This document shows, piece by piece, positions 12,753 through 24,141 of a DNA stretch of 43,375 nucleotides (its first letter is position 1; every line of letters begins with the position of its first letter). Source of the stretch: Haplomitrium mnioides (Eukaryota; Marchantiophyta; Haplomitriopsida; Calobryales). The stretch is from contig JBNGIS010016575.1 of NCBI GenBank assembly GCA_049999725.1, positions 1-43,375 of the forward strand. The letters run 5' to 3'. The notes beneath the pieces were generated by a model that searched no databases, had not been told where the DNA came from, and was given only the letters and a program-made list of their open reading frames with translations. The position numbers and the translations under genes are program-made.

Positions 12753-13196
12753 TCAGCAAGCATTGCAGTAGTAGTGAATGTGTTCAAACAAGCAGTTGCC
12801 ATGATTGTCATCGGGGTACATGTGCTGCCTTCTGCTCATGGATACAACGGACTCATTCAATACCGATACTGCAATGACGAAAAGATTAAGCCAGGCAGTC
12901 CATAATTCGATTGCATCCAAGATGTGATCACCACTATCGTTACTCAGACACGCACCGCTGCTTCTGTCCATTACAAAACCAGCAAGTCGAACGACGGGGT
13001 TGATTGGTTTGACGAAGGAAAGTGCGATGCAAGCTTGAGCAGCTATGAGTGCTAAAGCTGTTTGAGCTATTTGGGAGAAAACATGCTCGCCTGGTTTGCC
13101 AATGCTGTAGGTGCGCATGTGCAGGCTGCAGAGTGCTTCCTGCGCTACAAGAAATATGACATGAAAACGAAAACGTTGACTATAAATAATCCCCAT
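12753..13196 (-). CDS. Possible small membrane protein, unrecognised
   Basis: This is a 147-residue minus-strand frame with two hydrophobic segments (QTALALIAAQACIALSFV and AWLNLFVIAVSVL), separated by a loop with one Cys. The layout faintly recalls plant DUF1218-type membrane proteins, but the diagnostic cysteines are not convincing. A TATTTATA stretch on the minus strand overlaps the start region (13190-13181). It may be a partial gene or non-coding DNA upstream of oxidase gene 2. Confidence 0.22.
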   Translation of the reverse strand: MGIIYSQRFRFHVIFLVAQEALCSLHMRTYSIGKPGEHVFSQIAQTALALIAAQACIALSFVKPINPVVRLAGFVMDRSSGACLSNDSGDHILDAIELWTAWLNLFVIAVSVLNESVVSMSRRQHMYPDDNHGNCLFEHIHYYCNAC

Positions 13197-13489
13197 CTCA
13201 TCTCAACAACTCACTTCGGAAATCCACGAATCGTGGACAAGTGTCTTAGCTTTTGTAGCATGCCTTGTGTGGGCTATGAATGCGGAGTTAATAGAGCCAG
13301 AAACCTCTGACAGAATATGCTTCTTGTTTATGTGCATACGCGGATGGATGGACATCTTGCTTTTTCAATTGTCTGCAGTCTGCATGTCTGTACAAGTAGT
13401 GAATGCCATTTATACATGGAAGCATCGTCTTTGTGCGACGAAGTCAACTTCATCGTGTTCCAAAATTTGCACTTGGCGCCCACTGCACG

Positions 13490-13496
13490 TATAAAT
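13490..13496 (+). promoter_or_regulatory. TATA box of ascorbate oxidase-like gene 2
   Basis: TATAAAT lies 159 bp before the ATG at 13655. This fits a 5' UTR of about 130 nt. Gene 3 has a TATA box at nearly the same distance from its ATG. Confidence 0.6.
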
Positions 13497-13654
13497 CCAC
13501 TACTTCCCTGCAGCTCTCTCAATCGTCTGTTCGTGGAGGATCCCCAAATTCCTGCCTGCCTTGCTTTCTTGGCTTCTAATCAGTGCTTTCGATTTCTTTT
13601 ACTTTTCAAGAGATCGGTCGTTGGCCTGTCTTGTAGATTAGAGATTGATTAGAG

Positions 13655-15919
13655 ATGGAAGGATCGGCCCCGGCGTTTGTATGGATGATTTCGGTGTTGG
13701 TGTTGGGTGTGTGGGCAGTGCAAGGTGCCACTGTCGTTTATAACTGGAATGTTGCTTACATAAATTGGGCTCCAGATTGTGTCGACAAGCTCATCATAGC
13801 CATCAATGACGAATATCCAGGTCCTACGATCCGTGCCACAGCTGGGGATACTGTGAAGGTCTTTGTGACGAATCATCTGCCGACTGAGGGCTTGTCCATC
13901 CACTGGCATGGCATCCTTCAGGTTGGTGCTGAGTTTCCCTCCCAATGTCGCACCAATTTTTGCAGAATTTCATGTGATTGTGGTCAGATTTTCTCAGTTC
14001 AGTGTGAAGCTGTTTTCTCCATTGGAGTGAGGAGCTTTGTTTTGACTATCTTCTTCTCTCTCCTTCGCTCGCTGCAGAAAGGAACGCCTTGGTCCGATGG
14101 AGCTGCCTACATCACTCAATGTCCCATAGCAGGTGGAGAAACATTTGAATACTCGTTTCAAGTGGAAAATGTAAGCACCACGCTATGTTGTTCTTATTTC
14201 TTCCGCATCTAAGCTCACTGAATGTTGCCCCAACTATCTGGACATTTCTGATCGAACGGGTACTGAAGAAGTTTCTCATTGTTTTCTCTAGGCTGGGACG
14301 TTTCTCTACCACGGTCATTTTGGTCTGCAACGATCTGCTGGGTTGTATGGTTCACTGATAGTGGATCCGAAGCCAGGAGTGAAGGAACCTTTCGCGTATG
14401 ACGGCGAGCTGAACATAATTCTCAACGATTGGTGGCACAAATCCATTTATGATCAAGAACTTGGCCTTGTCTCTGTGCCCTTCAAATTCGTCGGCGAGCC
14501 TCAGGTTGATTGTTTATTCTCTTCGGGGGCAAAGGATGTACTCTGTTTTATAACATTGGTGAGAGGAGACAACTAACGTAATATTTTCAACTTGCTTGGG
14601 CAGTCTTTGCTGATCGAAGGGCGCGGTGCGTACAACTGTTCTCTCGTACCAACCGGTGCAGTGCCCAATTCGGGAGATTGCGTCACTTGCAATGCTACCA
14701 ATCCTCTCTGCAGCCCTTATCTTCTGTCTGTCGAGCCTGGCAAAACTTATCGCTTGAGGATTGCGAGTGCCTCATCGTTGTCAGCCCTGAATTTCATTCT
14801 TGAGGTATTGATTGCTTCTTTCCTTTTGCTTTCTCTTCTTGAAATTTTGATTTTTGACGACCGACGAGAGAGTTTCCTTTTTCAAATTTGGGTTCGAAAC
14901 TCATTCATCACGTTCTGCTCTTAAAAAATTTCTGGCTGATCGTGTGCCTGCAGGATCATGAGCTGACGGTTGTAGAAATTGATTCCCAGTACGTGGAACC
15001 TGTGAATCTCAGCAATCTAGATGTATATTCTGGGCAAACATACTCAGTTTTGTTTACTGCCAACCAAGATGCAAGCAAAAACTATTGGGCTGCGATCAAT
15101 GTCAGAGGTCGAAAGCCGGCAACGCCCACCGGTTTAGCCATTTTGAATTATCTTCCCAATCCTTCCACGGCTCTTCCCACCACTCCAACTCCTGTGAGCC
15201 CCGTTTGGAATGATTTTGAATATAGCTTGAATCAAAGCGCCCTGTACGTTGCTAGAGCAGGTTATTCAGTCAAGGTTCCCAAGAAGGTAGACAAAGTTCT
15301 CATGATGCTCAACACCCAGAATCGGATCAATGGAAAGACGAAGTGGGCAATCAACAACGTTTCTTACGTGGAAACCGCAACGCCTGTTCTGGCAGCTCTC
15401 AAGTACCACATCGAAGGCGTCATCGACACTGCTCCTCCTCCGACAACTTTTCCTGCGGGATATAACATTACTGCAGTTCCTGTAAATCCCAACGCCACCA
15501 CCGGCAGTGGAGTGTACAAGTTTGCATTTGATAGCGTGGTGGATGTGATTCTACAAAACGCGAACACTCTGAATGTGAACAACAGCGAAATTCATCCGTG
15601 GCATCTACACGGCCATGACTTTTGGATTCTTGGCTATGGCTTGGGAGTGTTTAATCCTGCCACGGATTACGCAAAGCTCAATTATGTGAATGCACCCTTG
15701 AGAAACACCGTTGCTTTGTTCCCCTACGCTTGGACTGTGATCCGATTCCGTGCGAACAACCCCGGCGCTTGGGCATTCCATTGTCACGTAGAAGCGCATT
15801 TCTACATGGGCATGGGAGTTGTGTTCGTGGAAGGCGAGAGCAAGATTGGTAACATTCCGAAGCAAGCGCTTGGATGCGGATTATCGCACCAGTTCATCAG
15901 ACCACACAAATTGCACTAG
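13655..15919 (+). CDS. L-ascorbate oxidase-like multicopper oxidase, gene 2
   Basis: This is a secreted multicopper oxidase of the ascorbate oxidase family, 579 aa. Exons are 13655-13921, 14078-14170, 14292-14504, 14604-14804 and 14954-15919, all joined in phase 0. The N-terminal signal peptide ends around AVQGATVV. Copper ligands are H83/H85 (HWHG), H127/H129 (YHGH), H472/H475/H477 (HPWHLHG), and H534-C535-H536 with H540 and axial M545 ([12 protein letters not shown]). Motifs KGTPWSDG and [13 protein letters not shown] are characteristic of ascorbate oxidases rather than laccases or SKU5-like proteins. Several N-glycosylation sequons are present (NVSY, NQSA). It is followed in tandem by gene 3, with 1.3 kb between coding regions. 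Confidence 0.93.
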
Positions 15920-16417
15920 GCCAAGAACTTCTCTCGCAAATTTAAAATCCAGAAAGTAGCATTAGGCAGAATGTTAAACAGTAGCGTACAAAAGTTTCGA
16001 CATTACACAGCAGCAAAATTTCCGCTGATCAATCTTGGAGTACATAGAGTCCGATGCATTGTTCAATAGTCGTCTGTGACCAGTCTCGAGATATGCCAAG
16101 ACCGCAGAGAACAAGGATGGATGTCAAACGGTTCCGATGGATGTCAAGTCCAGACATCAACTGTAAGACTCTAAAGTAAAACTCTCGTTAGAGTTACCTT
16201 TACTCATCATGAGGGCACGTCGTCCAAGAGTGGTGGACTGCAGTAAATCGGGAGTGTTATACTGTAAACGGGTTTGCACTTTACGTGACGTTAAAGTCGA
16301 AGTACATTTATTATTACCTATAGATCGGCGCCTCTTTTGATGACGAGATGCAGGTCGTGCACTTCGGAACTCGGACAAAACACCTTTTGCATGTTCGCAA
16401 AGCCTTGAAAACGATTC
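15920..16417. other. 3' flank of oxidase gene 2, no gene seen
   Basis: This stretch should hold the 3' UTR and terminator of gene 2. Short frames on both strands are unconvincing and no standard AATAAA signal is obvious. Confidence 0.4.
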
Positions 16418-16715
16418 CATTTGTGACCAAATCACTCCGGTCCCTCAACGATCCCCTTCTCCAATATGACGGAAATCGTCCAAGAATGTCAATTCATCAT
16501 GAAAAACGATTGGGTTTTCTAACGAATCTATCGATCCAAAGTAACTCGGGTCTTTCAACGATCTCATCAACTATCCAAAACCACGCGGATCTACAAACGA
16601 TCTCGTTGATCAGCAACAACACTTGGGTCCTGCAACGATCGTATTCATCCAAAACCACTCTGGTCCTCCAACCATCCCGAAATCATTCGAGTCATTCAAC
16701 GATCCCAATGTCACT
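16418..16715. repeat. Degenerate ~38-bp minisatellite upstream of gene 3
   Basis: A motif of the form CGGTC..CAACGATC recurs about every 36-39 bp. Its ACGATC core is at 16448, 16522 (variant), 16558, 16597, 16635, 16671 (variant) and 16699. Units are diverged and some are incomplete. The array lies 0.5-0.8 kb before the start of gene 3, so it is in or near that gene's promoter. The open frame it creates looks incidental. Confidence 0.75.
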
Positions 16716-17039
16716 TGGCTATTCGGTTCCTTCCACAGTTTGATCGATCATGCAAGTTTAGATCTCTCAAATTCTCAATTTCTGCACGTGAAATCTCTTG
16801 GTCATGAATCCAACCAGGTGTTATCCTGTGCGAAACTCACTCAGCATGAAAGTCACATTGACCCAAAAATTGCGTAGTTTGACGCTGTAGTCCCAATTCT
16901 GATCTTACGTATGGTTTCGTCACTTTACGACTCAAGAAGTTTGACTTCCATTTTGAGTAATTGGAGACGGTGGGAGTGCACACACTGGTACTACTGTGGA
17001 CATGCAAAGCGCGTAGTTGACCACGTGAAACCCGAACGC

Positions 17040-17046
17040 TATAAAA
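17040..17046 (+). promoter_or_regulatory. TATA box of ascorbate oxidase-like gene 3
   Basis: TATAAAA lies 162 bp before the ATG at 17208, almost the same spacing as the TATA box of gene 2 (159 bp). This suggests the core promoter was duplicated along with the gene. Confidence 0.65.
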
Positions 17047-17207
17047 CGAAACTGCTATTCCTCATTCTATTCCACAGTGATTGAGACATCATTTTAGAGC
17101 AAGTCTAGGAATCGCTTGCCTGTGTTGCTGAATTCAAATTGAGGCTGAACTAGGTATTACTCTCACAAGTTGAATCATTCTCGCGGGATTCGGGGATATT
17201 TGGCAGA

Positions 17208-19510
17208 ATGAAATTGTCTTCTGTGCTGCCATTAGTGCTCTTGCTGGGAATCTCAGCAGTGCAAGGAGCCACGGTAGTGTATGATTGGACTGTTGATTAC
17301 GCCAATTGGGCTCCAGATTGTGTGGACAAGCTCATCATAGCGATCAATGGTCAGTACCCTGGTCCTACGATTCGGGCCACGGTCGGCGATACAGTGGTAG
17401 TGAATTTGAAGAACGATATACACACGGAAGGCTTGTCGATTCATTGGCATGGAATTCATCAGGTTCGACTACTTCTTGATTTGATTTTGTTTTTGATTCC
17501 TGCAATAACCTCGATCACACCTCGGACTCTTAGCCTGCACACAAGAATCATGAGCAACCTCTTTGCACCCAAGAATCATGAGCAATTCCTTGGCTGACTA
17601 GTCTCCTGATCCTCAATCCTCACAGAAAGGAACGCCGTGGGCAGATGGTGCAGCATACCTATCGCAATGTCCAATCAATCCTGGCGAAACTTTTCAGTAC
17701 TCGTTCTTGGTGGATCAAGTAAGTACAACCCAGCCACTTATCAGTTGTTGAGCCATCGCTGCTCTGTGGAGAGATTGAAACTGATTGTTGATGGCATATG
17801 CCTCCCATTTCCTGACAGGCTGGAACATTTCTATACCATGGTCACCTGGGTCTGCAACGATCCGCAGGCTTGTATGGATCGTTGATTGTGGATCCCAAGG
17901 CAGGGGTGAAGGAACCATTTTCGTATGACGGCGAGCTGAACATAATCCTCAACGACTGGTGGCACAAATCCATTTACGACCAAGAGCTTGGACTCGTTTC
18001 CATTCCGTTCAAATTCGTAGGCGAGCCACAGGTGACACGAACAAAAATTGGCTGCTACCTTCGAAATCCCCATCAATTTCTTATTTTGTTTGCATAATGA
18101 TTTGAAATTCTGTGACAACTATTATCTTCTGATGAGTTGTGAAGAATTTTCGTAACCTGACTCTGGTCCCAATCTGGTGCAGTCTCTGCTGATCGAGGGG
18201 CGTGGAGCGTACAATTGCTCTCTTGTACCAACGGGAGCGGTGGCAAACTCTGGTGATTGCGTCACGTGCAATTCATCCAACGCGCAATGCAGTCCCTACA
18301 TTCTTACGGTGGAGCCGGGCAAAACATATCGATTGCGTATAGCCAGCGCTACATCCTTGTCTTCTCTGAATTTCATTCTCGAGGTGACAAATGCTTGATG
18401 CTATCGTTTTTGCCTTGCATTGGAAAAATCAGATGAAATTATGGCATAGATCATTATGATCTTTGTTTCAATTCAGTTGCTGTAACCTCAAAGCTTGGCA
18501 ATGCTGACTTCCTGTCCTCTGAATTCTCAACTTGATTTCTTCAGGGACATGAATTGACGGTCGTACAAATCGATTCTCAGTACGTGGAACCTGTGAAGCT
18601 CAGCAATCTAGATGTGTACTCTGGGCAAACATATTCTGTTTTGTTTACAACGGATCAGGATGCAAAGAAAAACTACTGGGCTGCAATCAATGTGAGAGGT
18701 CGAAAGCCAGCAACATCCACTGGTTTAGCCATTCTGAATTACCTCCCCAATCCTTCCACTCTTCATCCAACCACAGCAGCTCCAGTGAGCCCCGTTTGGA
18801 ACGACTTCGACTACAGCTTCAATCAAAGCGCACAGTATGTAGCGAGGAAAGGATACGAGGTGCAGATTCCAAAGAAGGCAGATGAACTTCTCATCATGCT
18901 CAACACTCAGAATCGAATCAACGGACGCACGAAATGGGCAGTGAACAACGTTTCTTACGTGGTCACGTCAACGCCTGTTCTTGCTGCTCTCAAGTACAAC
19001 ATCAATAATGTCATCACCACCACTTCTCCACCCAAATCTTATGCTGCTGGCTACAACATCAACGAAATTCCTGCGTATCCGAATGCCACCACCGGCAGTG
19101 GAGTGTACGAATTTGCATTCGACAGCGTTGTGGACGTTGTTCTCCAAAATGCCAACACACTGAACGTGAACAACAGTGAAATTCATCCCTGGCATCTTCA
19201 TGGTCACGATTTTTGGGTTTTGGGGTACGGCCATGGCGTTTTCGACTCCAAAACCGATTACGCAAAGCTCAATTATGTGAATGCGCCACTACGAAACACA
19301 GTTCCTTTGTTCCCATACGCCTGGACAGCCATTCGATTTCGCGCTGACAATCCTGGAGTTTGGGCGTTCCACTGCCATGTTGAAGCGCATTTCTCTATGG
19401 GGATGGGAGTTGTGTTTGCCGAAGGTGTGAGCAAGATCGGCAAAATTCCCAAGCAAGCGCTGGGATGTGGGTTGACGCACCAATTCATGAAAGCGCACAA
19501 ACTGCACTAG
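17208..19510 (+). CDS. L-ascorbate oxidase-like multicopper oxidase, gene 3
   Basis: This is a 575-aa secreted ascorbate oxidase-family enzyme. Exons are 17208-17462, 17626-17718, 17819-18031, 18183-18383 and 18545-19510. Exons 2-5 have exactly the lengths of those in gene 2 (93, 213, 201 and 966 nt), and all introns are phase 0 (100-163 bp). The signal peptide is [20 protein letters not shown]. Copper motifs [30 protein letters not shown] and [12 protein letters not shown] are complete, so it should be catalytically competent. It is most like gene 2 (the shared ends PKQALGCGL and HKLH are obvious), suggesting the tandem pair arose after the split from the inverted gene 1. Confidence 0.93.
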
Positions 19511-21988
19511 TCTAGAACACTGAACAACAAGCATTTCTCCTGATTACAAGATTTCTGGGCATGAAGGTCCAAGAAATTCCTTTTCTGTGAATGAAAACAC
19601 TCGTCGACTACTTGCTAGATCACGTTGATTCAGGGAACTCATGAGAGGTAATCTCAGAGATGAATTACGCAGAGGTAGCGTCTGAGATCGATGATTCTCA
19701 ACGGATTGTAAACTTAGAGAATTCTTTTGAAAGTTGTAAGAGAAACACGAGTTCAACGAAACTAGTTCACGACGGTTACCTTGTCTCTTCTTGTTGAAAA
19801 TCGAAGCCTTCTTGTGATGCATCCGAGCAGTCGAGTCCCCGTTGCCAAATTCGTTCCAAATCTCCATGAGAAAGACGTCGTTTGAAATGTTGCACACTCA
19901 ATTTATCAGTGCTGCTCCAAAATCTAGCCACTGAAAGTTGGTGATTTAAAGATGTAACACGAAGTTTGTGCACAACATACACTGAGAACTGCATCTGCGA
20001 ATACAAACAACATTGGCAAAAACGATGATGGAAAGAATAACTAGAAACATGTCGTTTTCGTCAGAGGACAGGCTGACCAGTTTGTATGAAGGTTGCAGAA
20101 TCGTTTAGGGGCGTGGTTGTTCCCTATTTCTTCAAGTGAGACAAATGGAAAAACTTCACCACCCTGGCGGAGATATCTACCCCCAAAGCACTGTGTCCAA
20201 GAGAAGATGCCTACCATAAAACAGATGCCGAAAATCGCGTTCTTTCTCTCTTTTGTCATCGATCCCACCATCAATTCACGCAGCAAACCACGCCCAATCT
20301 ATAACGCTGTTTCAAACTTTCGCTCTTGTTTGAATCCGGATCACAAGTGCAATTGACATTGAATGAAATTTGTGCATGCATAATATGATTTCTGTTGGAA
20401 GACAACTCTCATACTTGCGTTTCTAGATCTAGAATCTGAGATTGTTGTGAACCACATTCATCATTGCTCGTTTGCATAAAGTAGAAGGGTGCAGTTGCCA
20501 TCCGATTCGGTAAGCTTCCACTGCATGCACAGCTACTTTACGCGTTACTTTGTTACCATCTCATCCGACAAAACCTCTGAAAACCAGACTGGAATGTGGG
20601 AATTCGGTGAAATTCTTCATTGATCGAGTTTTAATAACTGAAACTGATAATCTGCAAAGAATTTGTCAGCTGCTAAAGGACAGTATCCTACAAAAGCTCT
20701 GTGCCCTTTAGTCAGGTCATGTTTTTACAATTTTTACCTGACAATATGAAATTTTCAACTGCAGCAGATGTTGAGCATCGAAGGGCGAACAAAGTAGCCT
20801 TTTTGTCTATTGCAGTCGTCACTGTGTTGGACACATCTGTGTTGGTAGTGAAAAGATTTGATTCCCTTGCCTTTCAATCCATGAGGCTGGAAATGAAGTG
20901 AAAGTGCTTTAGAGAGGTCGTCGAATTCCAGTGCCACGGGAGGATCATTCAGTCGTCAGAACTCGACCAACCCTACGACTGTTTTACTTCAATCCTAATC
21001 TCAAAAAGGTTTGCACAACAATCGGAACTGAATTCGTCAACCCTGCCGCATCCCAGCGCATTCTCTTCTTAAATAATCATTGTCTACATTAGAAATTGGA
21101 CAATTTCAACTGCTGCAGCAGATGCTGAACATCAATTTGAAAGACAGCATGCATGAAAAATTGGGCCTCAACGCAATGATGATGAGTGACTCATCCTATT
21201 TGTCCGATTCTTTCGCTAATCCTCATTGTGCTGAGGCAGGGCAGCGATGAATCTAGCGATTTGGTAGCATAATTCGTAACGCAAATCATTGCTTTCGGAT
21301 GCATTTTACTTTTCAAAGTACGTGTGCAATCTCCCAATTTTGTGTAATCTCCAAGCTGCCTCGTGACAAAAGAAAGCCATATCTAGACAGAAATCTGTGG
21401 GTATTTGTTATCTTATTGTGGGGAAAGCCCAGCAAACTCGGTGGATGCATTTGTTGTGCAGTTGCATTGCCAAGTCTCATGGCCGTGTTCAAAATCCGGC
21501 GTGTCCGTCTCCCGCGTTTTTACCACACTTAGATTTCGTGGACTTTTCAGCCCAAATCCCTGCACTTGTCGATACGCGTGGTAGATGCAGGTAGTAGTAG
21601 AGTACAAGAGGCCCTATGTGCGGATTACTGGAGAACATTGTCTTTCAAGCAATCACCTCACCACCTGGGAGTCCCTCAAAGATTGCAGAAAGAGAAACTT
21701 GACTGCTACTCCTCAACGCTCTCCACCCCTCCCGCGCAGGCTTGGCGACATCCCAGCATACAGCGAAGCACTTGCATCTGGCAAATAGTGACATTTTGTA
21801 TACATTTGCTTTGGAGGCCATACTTGTAGACTAATCCACTGTGATTCATTTGACGGCTGGTCGACTCCTTCACAAAAATTTCGAAATTTCGATTCCGTGT
21901 TGGTTGGAACGTTTGTTTTTTTCGACTTTCATTCAATAGTGTGCAGTTTGTCAAGCGGCCCTACCTCCTTCCCACTGCTGTGCTTGCA
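19511..21988. other. Intergenic, oxidase gene 3 to FatB
   Basis: Nearly 2.5 kb has no gene I can support. It holds the 3' flank of gene 3 and the promoter of FatB. Short frames occur on both strands, the best being 20286-20041 (minus), listed separately. No canonical TATA box is obvious before 21989. Confidence 0.4.
20041..20286 (-). CDS. Possible small protein, unrecognised
   Basis: This is an 81-codon minus-strand frame starting at an alternative or upstream ATG-like position. It has a basic start (TKERKNAIF), a hydrophobic segment (GICFMVGIFSW) and an acidic tail. It resembles a one-helix membrane protein, but I recognise no family and see no supporting splice or promoter signal. It may be chance. 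Confidence 0.15.
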   Translation of the reverse strand: MLRELMVGSMTKERKNAIFGICFMVGIFSWTQCFGGRYLRQGGEVFPFVSLEEIGNNHAPKRFCNLHTNWSACPLTKTTCF

Positions 21989-24141
21989 ATGGAAACTTTG
22001 AAATGCGCAATCATGGACAAAACATCGTTCTTGCCCGCCATGCACCAATTCCGCTTTAAGAAATTTGCTGAGAAGAAAGCGTTGTTTGCCCGACCTTGTC
22101 TGGCAATAAGTTTGGAGAATGTCCCGAACAAAAATCGCTATCAACCTTCAGAGATGCGAATCAGGCATACATCACCAGTTACAGAAGCAGCTGGAACCAA
22201 TGGACGTTTGGCTGCAACACAATGTGAAGCACCTCTTCTCGTTTCCAATGGCATTCAAACTGAAGCCAGCATCAGCCAGATGTGGACAGCAGCCAGATTG
22301 GGATCTACAACGAAAGAAAACGTAAATTCTGAGATGGAACGATTGTGGAAGGCTGATGAACTTGCAGTGATGAAGAATGGGAGGTGGTTGGGCAGCACCA
22401 AAGTGTTCAGACAAACGATGGTCATTCGCTCTAACGAAGTTGGCCCTGATGGAAATATTTGCCTGCAAAACCTCAACGGCCTGTTCCAGGTGGGTAGTCC
22501 TTGCATGTCCATGAGAATCAATTTGAAAAAGAGTAGTTCGAAATTTTTTGACTGTAGCAACGTGCAAAAGGATTTCATGATTCTAAACACGGGACTCTTT
22601 GAATTTTTGCAGGAGGTGACACTGAATCAGATGTCAATAATGGGGATCATGGGCAAGGGGCTTGGGGCCAGTCGTGCCATGAATGCCAACCGGCTCATCT
22701 GCGTCATCACTCAGATGCACATGGAAGTGGATCGCTATCCCAAGTGGTACTAATACAATCATCGCTCTACAATTTTGAAACTTTCATTCCTGCAGATGAT
22801 CCGTTAGAATTCTGTCGAGATTCAACAAAAAAGATTATTTTCGTGCTGAACTATTCCTGTCCGTAGACTGAAAGTTATCGAATGATGAATCTCATTGGAA
22901 TCTGGCGTTGCTGTGATAAGCAATTTCTATCAAAATCTTCATAGTTTGTGCCTTGAGAAAGTGCTTGAGGCATCTTCTGAGTTTCAAGGGCTAGAAATTT
23001 CATTTTTGCGATATGTGTAGGGAGGAGGTGGTGAATGTTGACACATGGATGACTGCCCGTGGGAAGAATGGTATAAAGCGAACCTGGTTGGTGACAGAGT
23101 ACAGCACTGGTAAAGTTCTGGCTCGAGCTACCAGGTGGACAACTATGCTCCAGCTGCATTTCATTGAATTCACGTACTAAAACCAAGCAAATTTCTCACC
23201 TAGACGATCATAATGCTTGTATGTACAGTGTATGGGTTCTGATGAATCAAGATACAAGAAAGATCTCCAAGATTCCAACCGCAGTGAGGATGGAGATGGA
23301 GCCGGTTTACGTTGAATCAGATCGAGCAGTGTTTGAAAAGGCACAGTGTCAATTTCAAAGCATCGAACCTAACGCTTGCAACTCTCAAATCGACTACACA
23401 ACAGCAGATTGTGTTCACTCCGATATCCTTGTGAGAATCTGAAGCAGAATTATGGAAGCATGCCATTGAATCAGGATTCTGATGATGCGATTAGCTGAAT
23501 GCTAGAGTTGAAAAGTTTATCAGTCTCCTTCAGATCTCTGACTGGGCATAATGATCATCACCTCATTGACATGTGCCATTACTGTTTTGGATGGCAGCCG
23601 AAGAGAAAGGACCTCGATATGAACTCGCACGTCAACAATTTAAAATACGTGGACTGGATGCTGGAGGTAATGCACAAATTCTTTACTACACCTAGAGAAC
23701 TAGGATGGGAGAACAGGATCGAGATGATAATCCATGGATTTTATGACAAACTGACATTCATTTTCCTTTTGAAATGTGCTGTAGAGTGTTCCAGAAGTCA
23801 CGTTTGAAACACACGAGCTCCACAGTGTCACACTGGAGTACAGGCGAGAGTGCCATAAAAATGACGTGCTTCAGGCTCTTACCAAAATTGACGATGCTGC
23901 TTCCCAGACTGACACTCCCATCTCCACTTCTCATTGTCAAGGCCTCCCATTACAAATTCCGGAAGGCTCATGTTCTCTTGGTCAAATTGGTGAAGGAATG
24001 CACGAGATGAAGAAAGAATGTCAGGGTGATCAACGGCATATTGTACATTTCGCACACTTGATACGGTCGCAGTGCGATGGGCAAGAGATTGTTAGAGCAC
24101 GAAGTATGTGGCGTCCTCTACCCGTCAAAAGTGTTTGTTGA
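21989..24141 (+). CDS. FATB: Acyl-ACP thioesterase, FatB type
   Basis: This plastid enzyme hydrolyses acyl-ACP to free fatty acids for export, ending de novo synthesis. Exons are 21989-22489, 22613-22746, 23021-23134, 23229-23430, 23598-23666 and 23785-24141, giving 458 aa. The first ~120 residues look like a transit peptide. The first hot-dog repeat begins at KVFRQTMVIRSNEVGPDG and continues through EVTLNQMSIMGIMGKG, MEVDRYPKW, NVDTWMTARGKNGIKRTWLV and SVWVLMN. The second has DLDMNSHVNN and LEYRRECHKNDVLQ. D324, N326, H328 and E362, with C363, match the D-x-N-x-H and E-C active-site pattern and spacing of plant FatB as I recall it. The reading frame closes exactly across all six exons. Two broken copies lie at 5004-5594 and 26960-27071. 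Confidence 0.88.

Noticed and set aside
13655-15919. Laccase or SKU5-like identity for the multicopper oxidases
   Set aside because: The KGTPW.DG and [19 protein letters not shown] blocks, the 575-579 aa length and complete copper ligands with axial Met fit ascorbate oxidase; SKU5-like proteins lose ligands and laccases differ in these blocks.
16348-16877. Open frames over the region before oxidase gene 3
   Set aside because: They are produced by the ~38-bp degenerate repeat and have no recognisable protein motif.
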